Shown: piece by piece, positions 44,530 through 60,880 of the stretch | Position numbering within the stretch: the first letter of the stretch is position 1 | How the letters are laid out: each line of letters begins with the position of its first letter | DNA from: Rhodomicrobium sp. R_RK_3 | GTDB taxonomy: Bacteria; Pseudomonadota; Alphaproteobacteria; Rhizobiales; Rhodomicrobiaceae | Length of the DNA stretch: 64,000 nt | Reading direction: 5' to 3' | Assembly: GCF_002198715.1 (NCBI RefSeq) | Contig: NZ_MWLK01000033.1 | Span: forward strand, 185,426-249,425 | The notes under the pieces: model-generated | Seen by the model: only the letters and a program-made list of their open reading frames with translations | Told to the model about the DNA's origin: nothing | The model's database searches: none | Made by a program: the position numbers and the translations under genes

Positions 44530-45440
44530 GCCGCCCCCGTCGCGACCGAGCTGACCGCATAGGCGCTGATCAGCATTCCGGTGACATAGAGCGTGGTGCC
44601 GGTGGCGTTATAGATGGGCGCGCGCTCACGCGGTTTTTTCACGAACCAGCGCATCAGACCGAGCTGCGCCAACAACGAAACGACGATTGCGAGCGCGTGC
44701 CAAGGCCGTCCCCAGGACAAAAGCAGGCCCGCGACGACGATTTGCGGCACGGCCATCACCACGCAGGCCAGATAGGCGGCCTTCGCCGCGCCGAGTTGCA
44801 CCGGCAGGCTGCGCACGCCCATGCGCTGATCGCCTTCGATGGACTTGAAATCGTTGAGAGTCATGATGCCATGCGCGCCGATGGAATAGAGCACGGCCAG
44901 CGTGATGATGCGCCAGTCCGGCAACGCGCCCGCCATGATCGCCGCGCCGGTGAACCAGGGCAAGCCCTCGTAGCAGCCGCCGACGGCGGCATTGCCCCAC
45001 CATCCGTTCAGCTTCAGGCGGAAGGGCGGCGCGCTGTAAGCCCAGGCCAGCGCCAGACCGATGATGGCGGCGATGAAGGCCCACAAGCCGAGCACGGCGG
45101 CGACGGCGAGCGAAAGTCCGGTCCAGATCTGCGCAATGTGCAGGCCCCATCGGCCGGGGATGCGCCCGGAGGGGATCGGCCGGTTCGGCTCGTTGATGGC
45201 GTCGACATGGCGGTCGAACCAGTCGTTGACGGCCTGGCTGGTGCCGCAGACCAGCGGTCCCGCGAGGATGACGCCCAGCAGAACCTCGGCCCAGCGCTCG
45301 CTGGCGGGAACGCCCGACGAGGCGATGCCGCAGCCATAGGCCCACATCGGCGCGAACCAGGTGATCGGCTTCAACAGCTCCAGCACGGCGCCCGGCGTGG
45401 GCCGTCCGGTCAGGGAAGCAGTCAGAGCGGTATGGTCCAT
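44526..45440 (-). CDS. bchG: Bacteriochlorophyll synthase (geranylgeranyltransferase) BchG
   Basis: A 304-residue UbiA-family membrane prenyltransferase that esterifies bacteriochlorophyllide a with geranylgeranyl diphosphate. The first Asp motif is NDWFDRHVDAINEPNRPIPS near residue 88, and the second is TLNDFKSIEGDQRMGVRSLP near residue 205. About eight helices are visible. ATG 45440 (MDHTALTASL) is preferred to a TTG seven codons upstream. The stop overlaps the PucC-BchP start by four bases. It heads the minus-strand operon, with a near-consensus PpsR site upstream. Confidence 0.93.
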   Translation of the reverse strand: MDHTALTASLTGRPTPGAVLELLKPITWFAPMWAYGCGIASSGVPASERWAEVLLGVILAGPLVCGTSQAVNDWFDRHVDAINEPNRPIPSGRIPGRWGLHIAQIWTGLSLAVAAVLGLWAFIAAIIGLALAWAYSAPPFRLKLNGWWGNAAVGGCYEGLPWFTGAAIMAGALPDWRIITLAVLYSIGAHGIMTLNDFKSIEGDQRMGVRSLPVQLGAAKAAYLACVVMAVPQIVVAGLLLSWGRPWHALAIVVSLLAQLGLMRWFVKKPRERAPIYNATGTTLYVTGMLISAYAVSSVATGAA

Positions 45441-45498
45441 TGCAGCGCCTGATCCGGGCAAATCGAATGGGGCGATGATAAAAGTGACAGTCTCGATG

Positions 45499-45516
45499 CG
45501 TCAACTAAAGTTTACA
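45499..45516. promoter_or_regulatory. PpsR-like box and promoter upstream of bchG
   Basis: On the minus strand TGTAAACTTTAGTTGACG matches TGT-N12-ACA with the last base changed. The overlapping TTGACG and a TTATCA 17 nt later make a plausible -35/-10 pair. Confidence 0.5.
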
Positions 45517-45562
45517 CATCGGGATGATGGGCGCGGGGATGTTGTGGAGAGGTCGAGCCGGT

Positions 45563-45705
45563 GACTCCCCCTCACCGGCCGCTGCGCGTCCGCCCGCTCC
45601 CGCGAGGGGAGAGGGCGGAGCCGTGCCGGATGGCAGTCACAGCTTTGCCGGCTGCGCCACTTGCCCTCCCCCGCGAGGGAGTGAGGGCGCTTCTTTTGGC
45701 GGCCC
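45563..45705. repeat. GC-rich imperfect palindrome between bchG and ppsR
   Basis: Contains CTCCC-gcga-GGGGAG and CTCCC-ccgc-GAGGGAG hairpins with CCCTCAC/GTGAGGG outer arms. It resembles the CCCTCTCCC repeat at 16716 more than the CCCCGC family. It separates ppsR from the divergently regulated bchG operon upstream region and may terminate ppsR. Confidence 0.5.
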
Positions 45706-45720
45706 GTAAAGCCTGAAGCC

Positions 45721-47139
45721 TCAGTGACTCTCCTGGCTGTCCAGCTCGCCCAGCCCATGGCGGCGCAGCTTCACGTAAAAACTTTGCCTGCTGAGCCCCA
45801 GCATTTCCGCGGCGGATGCGCGGTTGTCGCCCGTCAGCTCCAGCGCCGCCTCGATGCACATCTGCTCGATGATGTCGGTCGTCTCGCGGACGAGGTCGCG
45901 CAGCGGCATCCGGCCGACGAGGTCCTTCAGCTCCTCGAAGGAGCGCGGGCCGGCCGGCGCGCGCTCACTGGCGACGCTCAGCGGCGCCTGCGCCTTGCGT
46001 ATGGTGATGCCGTAGCAGGAGGGCGCGTCACCGCCGGTGACGGCGACGGCGGACAGCTCCACCTCCTCCCGCGCGCCGAATTCGCCGCGTGCGACGGTGG
46101 CGAAGCGCCGGACCGAGCCATGCGCGCGAAGATTGGCGATTAAAACGTCCATGTCGACATCGACCCGGCCGAGCCAGCGGTCGATGTTGGCACCTTTGGC
46201 CTGCTCTTCGGTGACGAGTTGGGCCAGTTCCAAAAAGGCGGCATTGGCCATCAGGATGCGGGCCGCCTCATCGATCACCACGAAGCCGTCCGGCATGTTG
46301 GCGATGACCGCCTGCAGCGAGGATTTCACGGGCAGGTGCTCGATCTCGTCATCGCCGCCGGGGGGCGACAGGCGCAGCAGATAATGCACGCCATTGTCCT
46401 GGCGGAACAGCGAGGCCTGCAGCGAGAACTGCTTCTTCGAATTGGCGAGACGGATGCCGATCTCGCGGCCGCGCACGGCGGAGCGCAGTTCAGCGAACAG
46501 CTTTTCGGCGTCGCGGGCGCTGGCGCGGTCGAGCAGTTCGAGGAAGGAGCGGCCGACGACGCGCGAGGAGCCGTTGACGATGAATTGGGTTGCCGCCGGA
46601 TTGGCGTCAACGATCTTCAGGCTGGCGGCGTCGAGAACGATGACAGGTTCGCCGGAGAGCTGGAACAGCGTCTGGTAGCGCGTCTCGGCCTGGCGGAGTT
46701 TGGCATATTCGCGCTCCATCTGTGCCTGGGCGGCGACCAGCTTCTGCTGCATCGCGGCCATCGGGCGCAGGTCGCGGCCCATTGCCAGCACATTGCCCTC
46801 ATCGCCGACGCGGATGGCGGAATAGCGGATCGGAATGTCGCCGCCCTCTTTGGCGAGGTGGTTGACATGACGCCATTGCGAAGCGGTGTTGGCCCGCGAT
46901 TCCGCCAGCATCTCTTCCACCTTGACCCGGCTCTCGACCGTGACGACATCCAGCCAGGGCCGCCCGACCCATTCGCCGCATTCGCGCTCGAGGAGGTCGC
47001 CGCCCTGCAAGGCCAGATCGCGGATGACGCCCTTCTTGTCGATGAGCAGAGTGAGGTCGGATGAGGCGGAAACGAGGTGAGCGACGGTCCCGGCGTCCAA
47101 ATCGGCAAAGGTTTTTTTGGGCGCTTTGAAGTGTCTCAC
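45721..47139 (-). CDS. ppsR: PpsR/CrtJ, O2-responsive repressor of photosynthesis genes
   Basis: A 472-residue regulator. An N-terminal region and two PAS domains (RYQTLFQLSGEPVIVLDAAS near residue 155; ANMPDGFVVIDEAARILMAN near residue 282) precede a Fis-type helix-turn-helix (LTGDNRASAAEMLGLSRQSF then YVKLRRHGLG). A cysteine at about residue 428 (EQMCIEAALE) sits at the start of this domain, where the redox-active cysteine of PpsR/CrtJ is found. The start is GTG. It follows aerR by 57 nt. Target boxes TGT-N12-ACA occur at bchF, bchC and crtF/crtD, supporting a repressor role for this protein. Confidence 0.93.
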   Translation of the reverse strand: MRHFKAPKKTFADLDAGTVAHLVSASSDLTLLIDKKGVIRDLALQGGDLLERECGEWVGRPWLDVVTVESRVKVEEMLAESRANTASQWRHVNHLAKEGGDIPIRYSAIRVGDEGNVLAMGRDLRPMAAMQQKLVAAQAQMEREYAKLRQAETRYQTLFQLSGEPVIVLDAASLKIVDANPAATQFIVNGSSRVVGRSFLELLDRASARDAEKLFAELRSAVRGREIGIRLANSKKQFSLQASLFRQDNGVHYLLRLSPPGGDDEIEHLPVKSSLQAVIANMPDGFVVIDEAARILMANAAFLELAQLVTEEQAKGANIDRWLGRVDVDMDVLIANLRAHGSVRRFATVARGEFGAREEVELSAVAVTGGDAPSCYGITIRKAQAPLSVASERAPAGPRSFEELKDLVGRMPLRDLVRETTDIIEQMCIEAALELTGDNRASAAEMLGLSRQSFYVKLRRHGLGELDSQESH

Positions 47140-47196
47140 GGCTGTCCATTCGGCAGCGGCCGCAAAGCCGGAACCCGACCTTCCATCATCGACGTC

Positions 47197-48117
47197 TCAC
47201 ATTGGTCTTCCCGCCGAACTTTCCAAGGCGCTTTCGGCAAGTTTTATGGCCTCCCGGACATCACCGACGGCGAGATCGGCTCCGACGGCCGGCCTCAGCT
47301 CCGGCGATCGCGAAAATATATTGCCGCCGACGATGATCTGCACGGACAGATTTTTACTAAATTTGCGCACATCGTTGATAGTGGAACGCAGAGTGTCAAG
47401 CAAGCGCTCGCAGCTCAACGAAAACCCAATCAGCGCAAACCATTGCTCCGCGACCAGCGCGCGCAACTCATCGCGTTCGAGAACCGGTGCGCCGACGACG
47501 TGCCAGCCTTCGCGGCGGAAGAACTCCGACACCATCAGCAGCCCGAACGTATGCTGTTCGCTCGGCGTCGGCAGCAGCAGCACGCGCCGCGCCGGCAGGT
47601 GAGCGCTCTTTTCGAATTCGAAGGTAAACCGATGCAATACCTGCTGCAATCGCGACGTGGCGACGGTCACGTCAACAAAGTCGATCGCATCCGCTGTCCA
47701 AAGTTCGCCAAGCCGGCGCGCGGCCGGCGCCATTAGCTGCAACAGGACGGCCTCGAGCTTCACGCCCCTGTGTAACAGCGCATTGACGTAAGCCGCCGCG
47801 ACATCGGCCTCCTGTGTCAATACGATCTGCGTAAAATCCGCCAGATGATCGGCGACATCCGTTCGCCGCGTGCCGTTGCGATGGGCGGCGCCCGCCGTCT
47901 CGGCATCCTGATGCAGCAGCATCAGCCGCGGAATGATCTCGCCTTCGACGACGTTTTCGAGGCGTTCCTGAAGCTGCTGGTCCTCTTTGCGGACCTCCTG
48001 ACCGGCGAGGAAATAGCGCCGGTCGAAACATATCTCGTCTTCTAGTGCTCCGCCCCCTGAAGCCGGTCCGCTTTTCGCGGCGCCTCCGGCCATGTGGGGT
48101 TGTCTAGAGCCCACCAT
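47197..48117 (-). CDS. aerR: AerR/PpaA, cobalamin-binding partner of PpsR
   Basis: A 306-residue protein of the AerR/PpaA family, anti-repressors that bind B12 and modulate PpsR in response to light. The C-terminal half is a B12-binding-like Rossmann domain (RRVLLLPTPSEQHTFGLLMV, then VIVGGNIFSRSPE-like). An upstream helical domain precedes it (AAAYVNALLHRGVKLEAVLL). ATG 48117, behind GGGGGAG, is preferred to a TTG at 48162. It is divergent from bchF, so the PpsR boxes at 48328-48370 could control it too, closing a feedback loop. Confidence 0.88.
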   Translation of the reverse strand: MVGSRQPHMAGGAAKSGPASGGGALEDEICFDRRYFLAGQEVRKEDQQLQERLENVVEGEIIPRLMLLHQDAETAGAAHRNGTRRTDVADHLADFTQIVLTQEADVAAAYVNALLHRGVKLEAVLLQLMAPAARRLGELWTADAIDFVDVTVATSRLQQVLHRFTFEFEKSAHLPARRVLLLPTPSEQHTFGLLMVSEFFRREGWHVVGAPVLERDELRALVAEQWFALIGFSLSCERLLDTLRSTINDVRKFSKNLSVQIIVGGNIFSRSPELRPAVGADLAVGDVREAIKLAESALESSAGRPM

Positions 48118-48327
48118 TGGAAACCACTCCCCCGTTCTTTCGGATGGGAGAACATGAGTCAAAACTCACATTCAGGCCGTTCCCTCGAAGATTTTTCTGA
48201 GCGCTCATTGATTGCTGCGCTCTTTAGCCATGCAAATTATGCACGAAGATTATTGCCCGGCAAATTCAAAACTCGGGAGACGGACAAGAGAGCTGGCTCT
48301 TAACCATCATATGCACAGGGCACGCTA

Positions 48328-48345
48328 TGTCAAAATTTATTTACA
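48328..48345. promoter_or_regulatory. PpsR box 1 upstream of bchF (perfect)
   Basis: TGTCAAAATTTATTTACA fits TGT-N12-ACA. It is 7 nt from box 2, a tandem arrangement used for cooperative PpsR binding. The remaining 48118-48441 gap has no gene. Confidence 0.8.
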
Positions 48346-48352
48346 TACGTAC

Positions 48353-50243
<1,891 letters not shown>

Positions 50244-50246
50244 GCC

Positions 50247-51777
50247 ATGCAACTCACCGTCTGGACCTATGAAGGCCCGCCGCATGTCGGCGCGATGCGG
50301 ATCGCGACGGCCATGAAGGGCGTGCATTACGTGCTGCACGCGCCGCAGGGCGATACCTATGCGGATTTGCTGTTCACGATGATCGAGCGGCGCAATCACC
50401 GCCCGCCGGTGACGTACACCACATTCCAGGCGCGCGACCTCGGCGGCGACACCGCCGAGCTGTTCAAGCGCGCCGCGCAGGACGCCTATGAGCGCTTCAA
50501 GCCCGAGGTGATGCTGGTCGGCTCCTCCTGCACGGCGGAGCTGATCCAGGACGATCCGGGCGGGTTGGCCAAGGCGCTGGCGCTGCCGATCCCGGTCGTG
50601 GCGCTGGAATTGCCAGCCTACCAGAAGAAGGAAAACTGGGGCGCGGCGGAGACCTTTTACCAGCTCGTGCGGACCGTCGCCGGACCGAATGCGCCGGCTC
50701 CCGGCGTCGAGCGTGCCCCGCGCGCGGACGGCGCCCGCCCGAGCTGCAACATCCTCGGCCCGACCGCGCTCGGCTTTCGCCACCGCGATGACGTGACCGA
50801 AATTCGCGGGCTGCTGGAAAAGCTCGGCGTCGATGTCCGCGTCGTCGCCCCGCTGGACGCCACGCCCTCCGACATCGCCCGCCTCGGCGAGGCCGATTTC
50901 AACGTCGTGCTCTATCCCGAGATCGCACACACCGCCGCGACCTGGTTGAAGCGCACATTCCGCCAGCCGATGGTCACGACCATCCCGATCGGCGTCAACG
51001 CCACGCGCGACTTCATCGAAGAGGTTTGCAGCGTCGCCGGCATCGGCAAGGCCGACGCGCTCGAAGCCCAGTCGCGCCTGCCCTGGTACTCCCGCTCGGT
51101 CGACTCCTCCTACCTCACCGGCAAGCGCGTCTTCATCTTCGGCGACGCCAGCCACGCCATCGCCGCCGCCCGCATCGCCAGCGAAGAACTCGGCTTTGCC
51201 GTCGTGGGCCTGGGCACCTACAGCCGCGAATTCGCCCGCGACGTGCGCGCGGCTGCGGAAAAATACGGCGTCGAGGCGCTGATCAGCGACGACTATCTCG
51301 AAGTCGAGCAGCGCATCGTCGAATTGCAGCCGGAAATGGTGCTCGGCACGCAGATGGAGCGCCACATTGCCAAGCGCCTCGGCATCGCCTGCGCCGTGAT
51401 CTCCGCTCCCGTCCATGTGCAGGATTTCCCGGCCCGCTACTCGCCGCAAATGGGTTTTGAGGGCGCGAACGTCATCTTCGACAGCTGGGTGCACCCACTG
51501 ATGATGGGCCTGGAAGAACACTTGCTGGTGCTCTTCCGCGACGACCCCGAATTTCACGACGACGCCAAGGCATCGCACCTCGCCTCGGTCGAGGGCACCG
51601 CCGAGCGCGCGCCGCAAGCCCCCGCCCCGACGCCCGACGCCATCATCGTCTGGAACCCGGACGCCGAGACCGAGCTGAAAAAAATCCCCTTCTTCGTGCG
51701 CGGCAAGGCGCGCCGAAACACCGAAAGCTATGCCCGCGAACAGGGCCTTGGAACGATCAGCGTGGAGACGCTTTACG

Positions 51778-51803
<26 letters not shown>
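50247..51803 (+). CDS. bchB: Light-independent protochlorophyllide reductase subunit B
   Basis: A 518-residue NifK-like subunit. It begins [20 protein letters not shown], the family standard, and has the cluster-ligand region [20 protein letters not shown] and [16 protein letters not shown]. The C-terminal [18 protein letters not shown] helix (here [20 protein letters not shown]) is BchB-specific and closes over the substrate. Its last 26 nt overlap bchH. Confidence 0.95.
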
Positions 51804-56464
<4,661 letters not shown>

Positions 56465-56465
<1 letters not shown>

Positions 56466-57166
56466 TGCCCGAGGCCACCTACCAGCGACGGCGCGACCAG
56501 CTCGAGACCTATTTCGATCACACGGCGGTCGATGCCTGGAAGCGGCTGACTTCGGAGGCCCCCGTCAGCGGCATCCGCGCGACCGTCCGCGCCGGCCGCG
56601 ACCGGATGCGGGCGACGCTGCTCAAATGGCTGCCGGAGGATCTGCGCGGGGCCCGCCTGCTCGATGCGGGCTGCGGCACCGGCGCCTTCGCCCGCGAGGC
56701 GGCGCAGCGCGGCGCGGAGGTCGTCGCAGTCGATCTGTCGCCCAAGCTGGTGGATTTCGCGACCGACATCTCGCGCGGCAAGCACGGAACCGGCCGCATC
56801 GATTTCATCGTCGGCGACATGCGCGATCCCCGGCTCGGCCGCTTCGACCATATCGTCGCCATGGACTCGCTCATCCACTACAAGGCCGGCGACATCGCCG
56901 CCGTGCTCGCCGATTTCGCCGATCGCGCCGAGCGCTCGATCCTGTTCACCTTCGCCCCGCGCACGCCCCTGCTCGCCACCATGCACGCGGTCGGGCGGCT
57001 CTTTCCGCGCACCGATCGCGCGCCGGCCATCGAGCCCGTCAGCGACATCGGGATGCGCACCGCGATCATCCGCAACGACACGCTGAGCAGTTGGAAGGCG
57101 ACCCGCAGCGAGCGCGTCTCGGGCGGCTTCTACATCTCGCAAGCCATGGAGCTTCGTCCCCGGTGA
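56465..57166 (+). CDS. bchM: Magnesium protoporphyrin IX O-methyltransferase BchM
   Basis: A 233-residue SAM-dependent methyltransferase that esterifies the ring-C propionate of Mg-protoporphyrin, after chelation and before ring-E closure by AcsF. The SAM motif LLDAGCGTGAFAREAAQRGA is near residue 65. YFDHTAVDAWKRLTSEAPVS near the N-terminus is a BchM marker. Start and stop overlap neighbours (TGATG; GTGA). Confidence 0.94.
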
Positions 57167-58596
57167 GCGCAACCCGCACCCAGCTCTGGACCTATTGGCG
57201 CGCGCTCGGGCCGCAATTGCTGCCGTTCGCCGACGCCGCGACGGCCGAACTGCCGCTGTCCCGCATCCTGCGGCTGTCGCTGTTCCAGGTCACGGTCGGC
57301 ATGACCATGGTGCTGCTGACCGGCACGCTGAACCGGGTGATGATCCTCGAAGTCGGCATGCCCGCGGGCCTCGTCGCGCTGATGGTCGGGCTGCCGCTGA
57401 TCTTCGCCCCCTTCCGCGCCCTGATCGGCTTCCGCTCGGACCACCACCGCTCCTTCCTCGGCTGGCGGCGGGTGCCCTACATCTGGTTCGGCACGCTCCT
57501 GCAATTCGGCGGCCTCGCCATCATGCCCTTCGCGCTGCTGGTGCTGACGCCCGATGCGCACGGCCCGGCTTGGGTCGGCATGATCGGCGCGGGCCTCGCC
57601 TTCCTGCTGACCGGCGCTGGCGTCCACACCACTCAGACCGCCGGCCTCGCCCTCGCCACCGACCTCGCGCCGGCCAATGTGCGCCCGCGCGTCGTCGCGC
57701 TGCTCTATATGATGCTGCTGGTCGGCATGGTGGCCAGCGCCCTGGTGCTCGGCGCGCTATTGCAGGATTTCAGTCCGAAACGGCTGATCCAGGTCATCCA
57801 GGGCGTGGCGCTGCTGACCATGGTGGTCAACATCGTCGCCCTCTGGAAACAGGAACCGCGCGACCCGTCCCGCACGGCGTTCGACGAAGAGCGCCCGGCC
57901 TTCCGCGATGCCTGGAACGAGTTCACTCGCGGCGGACGCGCCAGCCGTCTGCTCGTCGCGGTCGGCCTCGGCAGCGCGGCTTTCAGCATGCAGGACATTC
58001 TGCTCGAGCCCTATGGCGGCGAAATCCTGCATCTGACGGTCGGCGCGACCACCGCGCTCACGGCGCTGCTGGCGGGCGGCAGCCTCGCCGGTTTCGCCTA
58101 TGCCGCGCGAAAACTCACCCAGGGCTTCGATCCCTACCGGCTCGCGGGCTATGGCGCGGTGATCGGCATAACGGGCTTCGCGCTGATCACTTTGGCGGGC
58201 CCGTTGGAAACCGCCCTGCTCTTCCGCTGCGGCACCGCCCTGATCGGCTTCGGCGGCGGCTTGTTCGCGGTCTGCTCGCTGACCGCCGCGATGGCGCTGT
58301 CGCAAGGCGGCCAGAGCGGGCTGGCGCTCGGCGCCTGGGGCGCGGTGCAAGCGTCATCCGCCGGTCTCGCCATCGCCCTCGGCGGCCTGATCCGCGACGG
58401 GGTGGCGGCGCTCGCCCGGTCGGGCGCGCTCGGCGAAGGGCTCGCTACGCCGGCGGCGGGCTACGGCGTCGTCTACAACATCGAAATCATTCTGCTCTTC
58501 GCAACGCTGATCGCGATCGGACCGCTGGTCGGCTCACGCCAGCAATCGTCATCCACCTATCAAAGAAAGTTTGGCCTGGCAGACATGCCCAGCTAG
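57163..58596 (+). CDS. lhaA: LH1 assembly protein LhaA (PucC family)
   Basis: A 477-residue, 12-helix major-facilitator-like protein needed for LH1 assembly in Rhodobacter. SRILRLSLFQVTVGMTMVLL then TGTLNRVMILE is the family start, with FRALIGFRSDHHRSFLGWRR and ALGAWGAVQASSAGLAIALG later. The GTG start overlaps bchM as GTGA. It is paralogous to the N-terminal half of the PucC-BchP fusion. In-frame upstream codons lie inside bchM. Confidence 0.92.
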   Translation: MSATRTQLWTYWRALGPQLLPFADAATAELPLSRILRLSLFQVTVGMTMVLLTGTLNRVMILEVGMPAGLVALMVGLPLIFAPFRALIGFRSDHHRSFLGWRRVPYIWFGTLLQFGGLAIMPFALLVLTPDAHGPAWVGMIGAGLAFLLTGAGVHTTQTAGLALATDLAPANVRPRVVALLYMMLLVGMVASALVLGALLQDFSPKRLIQVIQGVALLTMVVNIVALWKQEPRDPSRTAFDEERPAFRDAWNEFTRGGRASRLLVAVGLGSAAFSMQDILLEPYGGEILHLTVGATTALTALLAGGSLAGFAYAARKLTQGFDPYRLAGYGAVIGITGFALITLAGPLETALLFRCGTALIGFGGGLFAVCSLTAAMALSQGGQSGLALGAWGAVQASSAGLAIALGGLIRDGVAALARSGALGEGLATPAAGYGVVYNIEIILLFATLIAIGPLVGSRQQSSSTYQRKFGLADMPS

Positions 58597-58615
58597 GCAA
58601 AAGGGAGGTAAGCTC

Positions 58616-59428
58616 ATGGGAACGGGCGCAATCACGCAGCATATCGACGTCGCGCAACTCGTGCTCTACGCGTTTTGGATCTTCTTCGCCGGCCTCTTGA
58701 TTTATCTCCAGCGCGAGAGCCGCCGCGAGGGCTATCCGCTGGTCTCCGAGATCGACGGCACGCCGATGGATCACGGCATCTGGATGCCGGGGCCGAAAAC
58801 CTTCCTGATATCGGACGGCACCACCGTCACCGTGCCGGTCGTCTCCAAGGACCGCCAGGTGGTGAACCTGGAAGCCGCGATGCCGGGCACCGGCAATGCC
58901 TTCGTGCCGGTCGGCGATCCGATTCGGGCGGGCGTCGGGCCGGGAGCCGACACGCCGCGTTCCCATCGCCCCGACGTCAATTATGAGGGCCGCCCGCGCA
59001 TCGTGCCCCTGCGCATCGCCACCGAATATTCGATCGATGTCGAGGATGCCGATCCGCGCGGCATGACCGTCTACGGCGCCGATGGCGAGCCGGTCGGCAA
59101 AATCATCGACGCCTGGGCCGACACGGCGGATTTCATCCTGCGCTATTTCGAGGTCGAACTGCCGGGCGTCGGCCGCCGCTTCGACAATGACGACGAGACC
59201 GCCCCGCTCCTCGACAACCGCGTCCTGCTGCCGGTGAATTTCGCCTCGCAGATCAGCCGCGCGAACAACGCCGTCTTCGTCACCTCCATCCTTGCCTCGC
59301 AATTCGCCAATGTGCCGCGCCAGGCCGAGCCGGACCTCGTGACCATGGATGAGGAGGAGCGCATCTGCGCCTATTACGGCGGCGGCTATCTCTACGCCAC
59401 GCCGCAGCGGCAGGAGTCCTGGCTGTGA
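58616..59428 (+). CDS. puhA: Photosynthetic reaction centre subunit H
   Basis: A 270-residue subunit with one N-terminal membrane helix (QLVLYAFWIFFAGLLIYLQR, residues about 12-31). A cytoplasmic PRC-barrel domain follows, which shields the quinone pocket of LM. Family features are LQRESRREGYPL, MPGPKTF and LLPVNFASQ. ATG 58616 follows GGGAGGTAAGCTC; a longer frame begins inside lhaA. Its stop overlaps puhB (GTGA). Confidence 0.96.
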   Translation: MGTGAITQHIDVAQLVLYAFWIFFAGLLIYLQRESRREGYPLVSEIDGTPMDHGIWMPGPKTFLISDGTTVTVPVVSKDRQVVNLEAAMPGTGNAFVPVGDPIRAGVGPGADTPRSHRPDVNYEGRPRIVPLRIATEYSIDVEDADPRGMTVYGADGEPVGKIIDAWADTADFILRYFEVELPGVGRRFDNDDETAPLLDNRVLLPVNFASQISRANNAVFVTSILASQFANVPRQAEPDLVTMDEEERICAYYGGGYLYATPQRQESWL

Positions 59429-60105
59429 GCGATTTCGATTTCGAGCCCGTTCCCGGATTGCCGCAAAAACTGCCCGACGGCGAGGTGCTGCTCTGGCAGG
59501 GCAAGCCGGATTGGTGGGTGCTCGCGCGGCGCGTCTACCATGCCGGCTTCGTGGGCGCTTATCTCGGCCTGCTGATCGTCTGGCATGTCGCGAGCGCGCT
59601 CTATGACGGCCGCCCGCTCAGCGAAACGGCGGGCGCGGTCGCCTGGACGTCGCTGCTGGCGGCGATCTGCACCGGCATCCTCTGCGGGCTCGCCTATGCC
59701 ACGGCCCGCACGACGATCTACACCATCACCAGCGAGCGGCTGGTGCTCGGCATCGGCATCGCGCTGCCCATGGCGATCAACATCCCCTACCGGATCGTGG
59801 AACAGGCGGCGGCGCGGATCTATCCCGGCGGCTATGGCGATCTGCCGGTGACGCTGCGCAAGGGCGAGGTGATCTCCTATCTGGTGCTGTGGCCGCATGC
59901 GCGCCCCTGGCGGGTCAGCCGGCCGGAGCCGATGCTGCGCGGCATTCCCGATGCCGCCGTCGTCTCCGCCTTGCTGGCGCACGCCCTCGCCACCTACGCC
60001 TCGCGGCCCGCGACGCGCGAGGAAATCGCGCCCGCAGCCAACGTCAAGCCGCTGCGCCCCGCTTCCGACGCGGGCGCCGAGCCGCGCATCGCGCGCATCG
60101 CATAG
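59425..60105 (+). CDS. puhB: Photosynthetic complex assembly protein PuhB
   Basis: A 226-residue membrane protein with three helices and a C-terminal PH-like domain (ARTTIYTITSERLVLGIGIA then LPMAINIPYRIVE). In Rhodobacter PuhB assists reaction-centre assembly. Start is GTG, overlapping puhA. Confidence 0.92.
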   Translation: MSDFDFEPVPGLPQKLPDGEVLLWQGKPDWWVLARRVYHAGFVGAYLGLLIVWHVASALYDGRPLSETAGAVAWTSLLAAICTGILCGLAYATARTTIYTITSERLVLGIGIALPMAINIPYRIVEQAAARIYPGGYGDLPVTLRKGEVISYLVLWPHARPWRVSRPEPMLRGIPDAAVVSALLAHALATYASRPATREEIAPAANVKPLRPASDAGAEPRIARIA

Positions 60106-60116
60106 GAGACGAAGCC

Positions 60117-60587
60117 ATGAACGCAGGCCAGGACAGAGCCCAATCGGAGCAGGTTCCGCAAGGGTTCCTGATCGCGGCGGGATTGCTCGTCGCTCTCACC
60201 ATTTCGCTGATCGCGGGCGTGCGCCTGTTCGGCGGCGAGAACGGGGCGATTTCGGTCGCCGGAGCGGTTGCGACCCGCGATCTGCGCTTCGTCGACGAGC
60301 CGGGCGGCGGCGTCGGCGTCTTCGCGGTGCCGGAAGGGCGGCGCATCGTGACCGTCGATCCCGGCAGCAACGGATTTCTGCGCGGCACCTTGCGCGCGCT
60401 CGTGCGCGAGAGGCGGCTGAACGGCGCCGGCGATGCCGAACCCTTCCGCCTGATGCGCCTCGCCGATGGCGCCGTCGTGCTGGAAGATCTCGCCACCGGC
60501 CGCCGGCTGCATTTGGGCGCCTTCGGTTCCACCAATTCGGCCGTCTTCGCCGGCCTCTTGCCGACGTCAGGGAACAAGCCGCAATGA
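60117..60587 (+). CDS. puhC: Photosynthetic complex assembly protein PuhC
   Basis: A 156-residue protein with one N-terminal membrane helix (PQGFLIAAGLLVALTISLIA, residues about 14-33) and a periplasmic domain. In Rhodobacter PuhC influences LH1/RC organisation. ATG 60117 lies 11 nt after puhB; the stop overlaps the next gene by four bases (ATGA). Confidence 0.88.
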   Translation: MNAGQDRAQSEQVPQGFLIAAGLLVALTISLIAGVRLFGGENGAISVAGAVATRDLRFVDEPGGGVGVFAVPEGRRIVTVDPGSNGFLRGTLRALVRERRLNGAGDAEPFRLMRLADGAVVLEDLATGRRLHLGAFGSTNSAVFAGLLPTSGNKPQ

Positions 60588-60880
60588 GCCTTTTCACCCG
60601 CAGCGCCTTCGAAGTGCCCTGCACCATCGAGGTCGAGAACACCTTTGACAGCCTGCACGCCCATGTCGAGCTGGATGGCGGCATCAAGATCGAGCCGGGC
60701 GACGAAGTCCGCGTGCATGGCGATCCGATCCGCGTGCCCTATGGCGAAAAGGCGGTGATCCGCCGCCGCGCCACCGTCGTCCGGGCGAGCGCCATCGAAC
60801 GCCTCTGGACGCGCGCGACGGGCGATCTGGAATTCATGGAACTGTGCGAGTTCAGCTTCTCCTCGGGGAGGAAATTATGA
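60584..60880 (+). CDS. Conserved small PGC protein between puhC and acsF
   Basis: A 98-residue soluble protein with no membrane segment. It begins [20 protein letters not shown] and ends [13 protein letters not shown]. The middle, [20 protein letters not shown], looks like a short beta-barrel. It overlaps puhC and acsF by four bases each, so it is coexpressed. Similar-sized genes sit at this place in other Hyphomicrobiales PGCs, as I recall, without a known function. A cyclase or assembly accessory role is only inferred from position. Confidence 0.72.
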   Translation: MSLFTRSAFEVPCTIEVENTFDSLHAHVELDGGIKIEPGDEVRVHGDPIRVPYGEKAVIRRRATVVRASAIERLWTRATGDLEFMELCEFSFSSGRKL

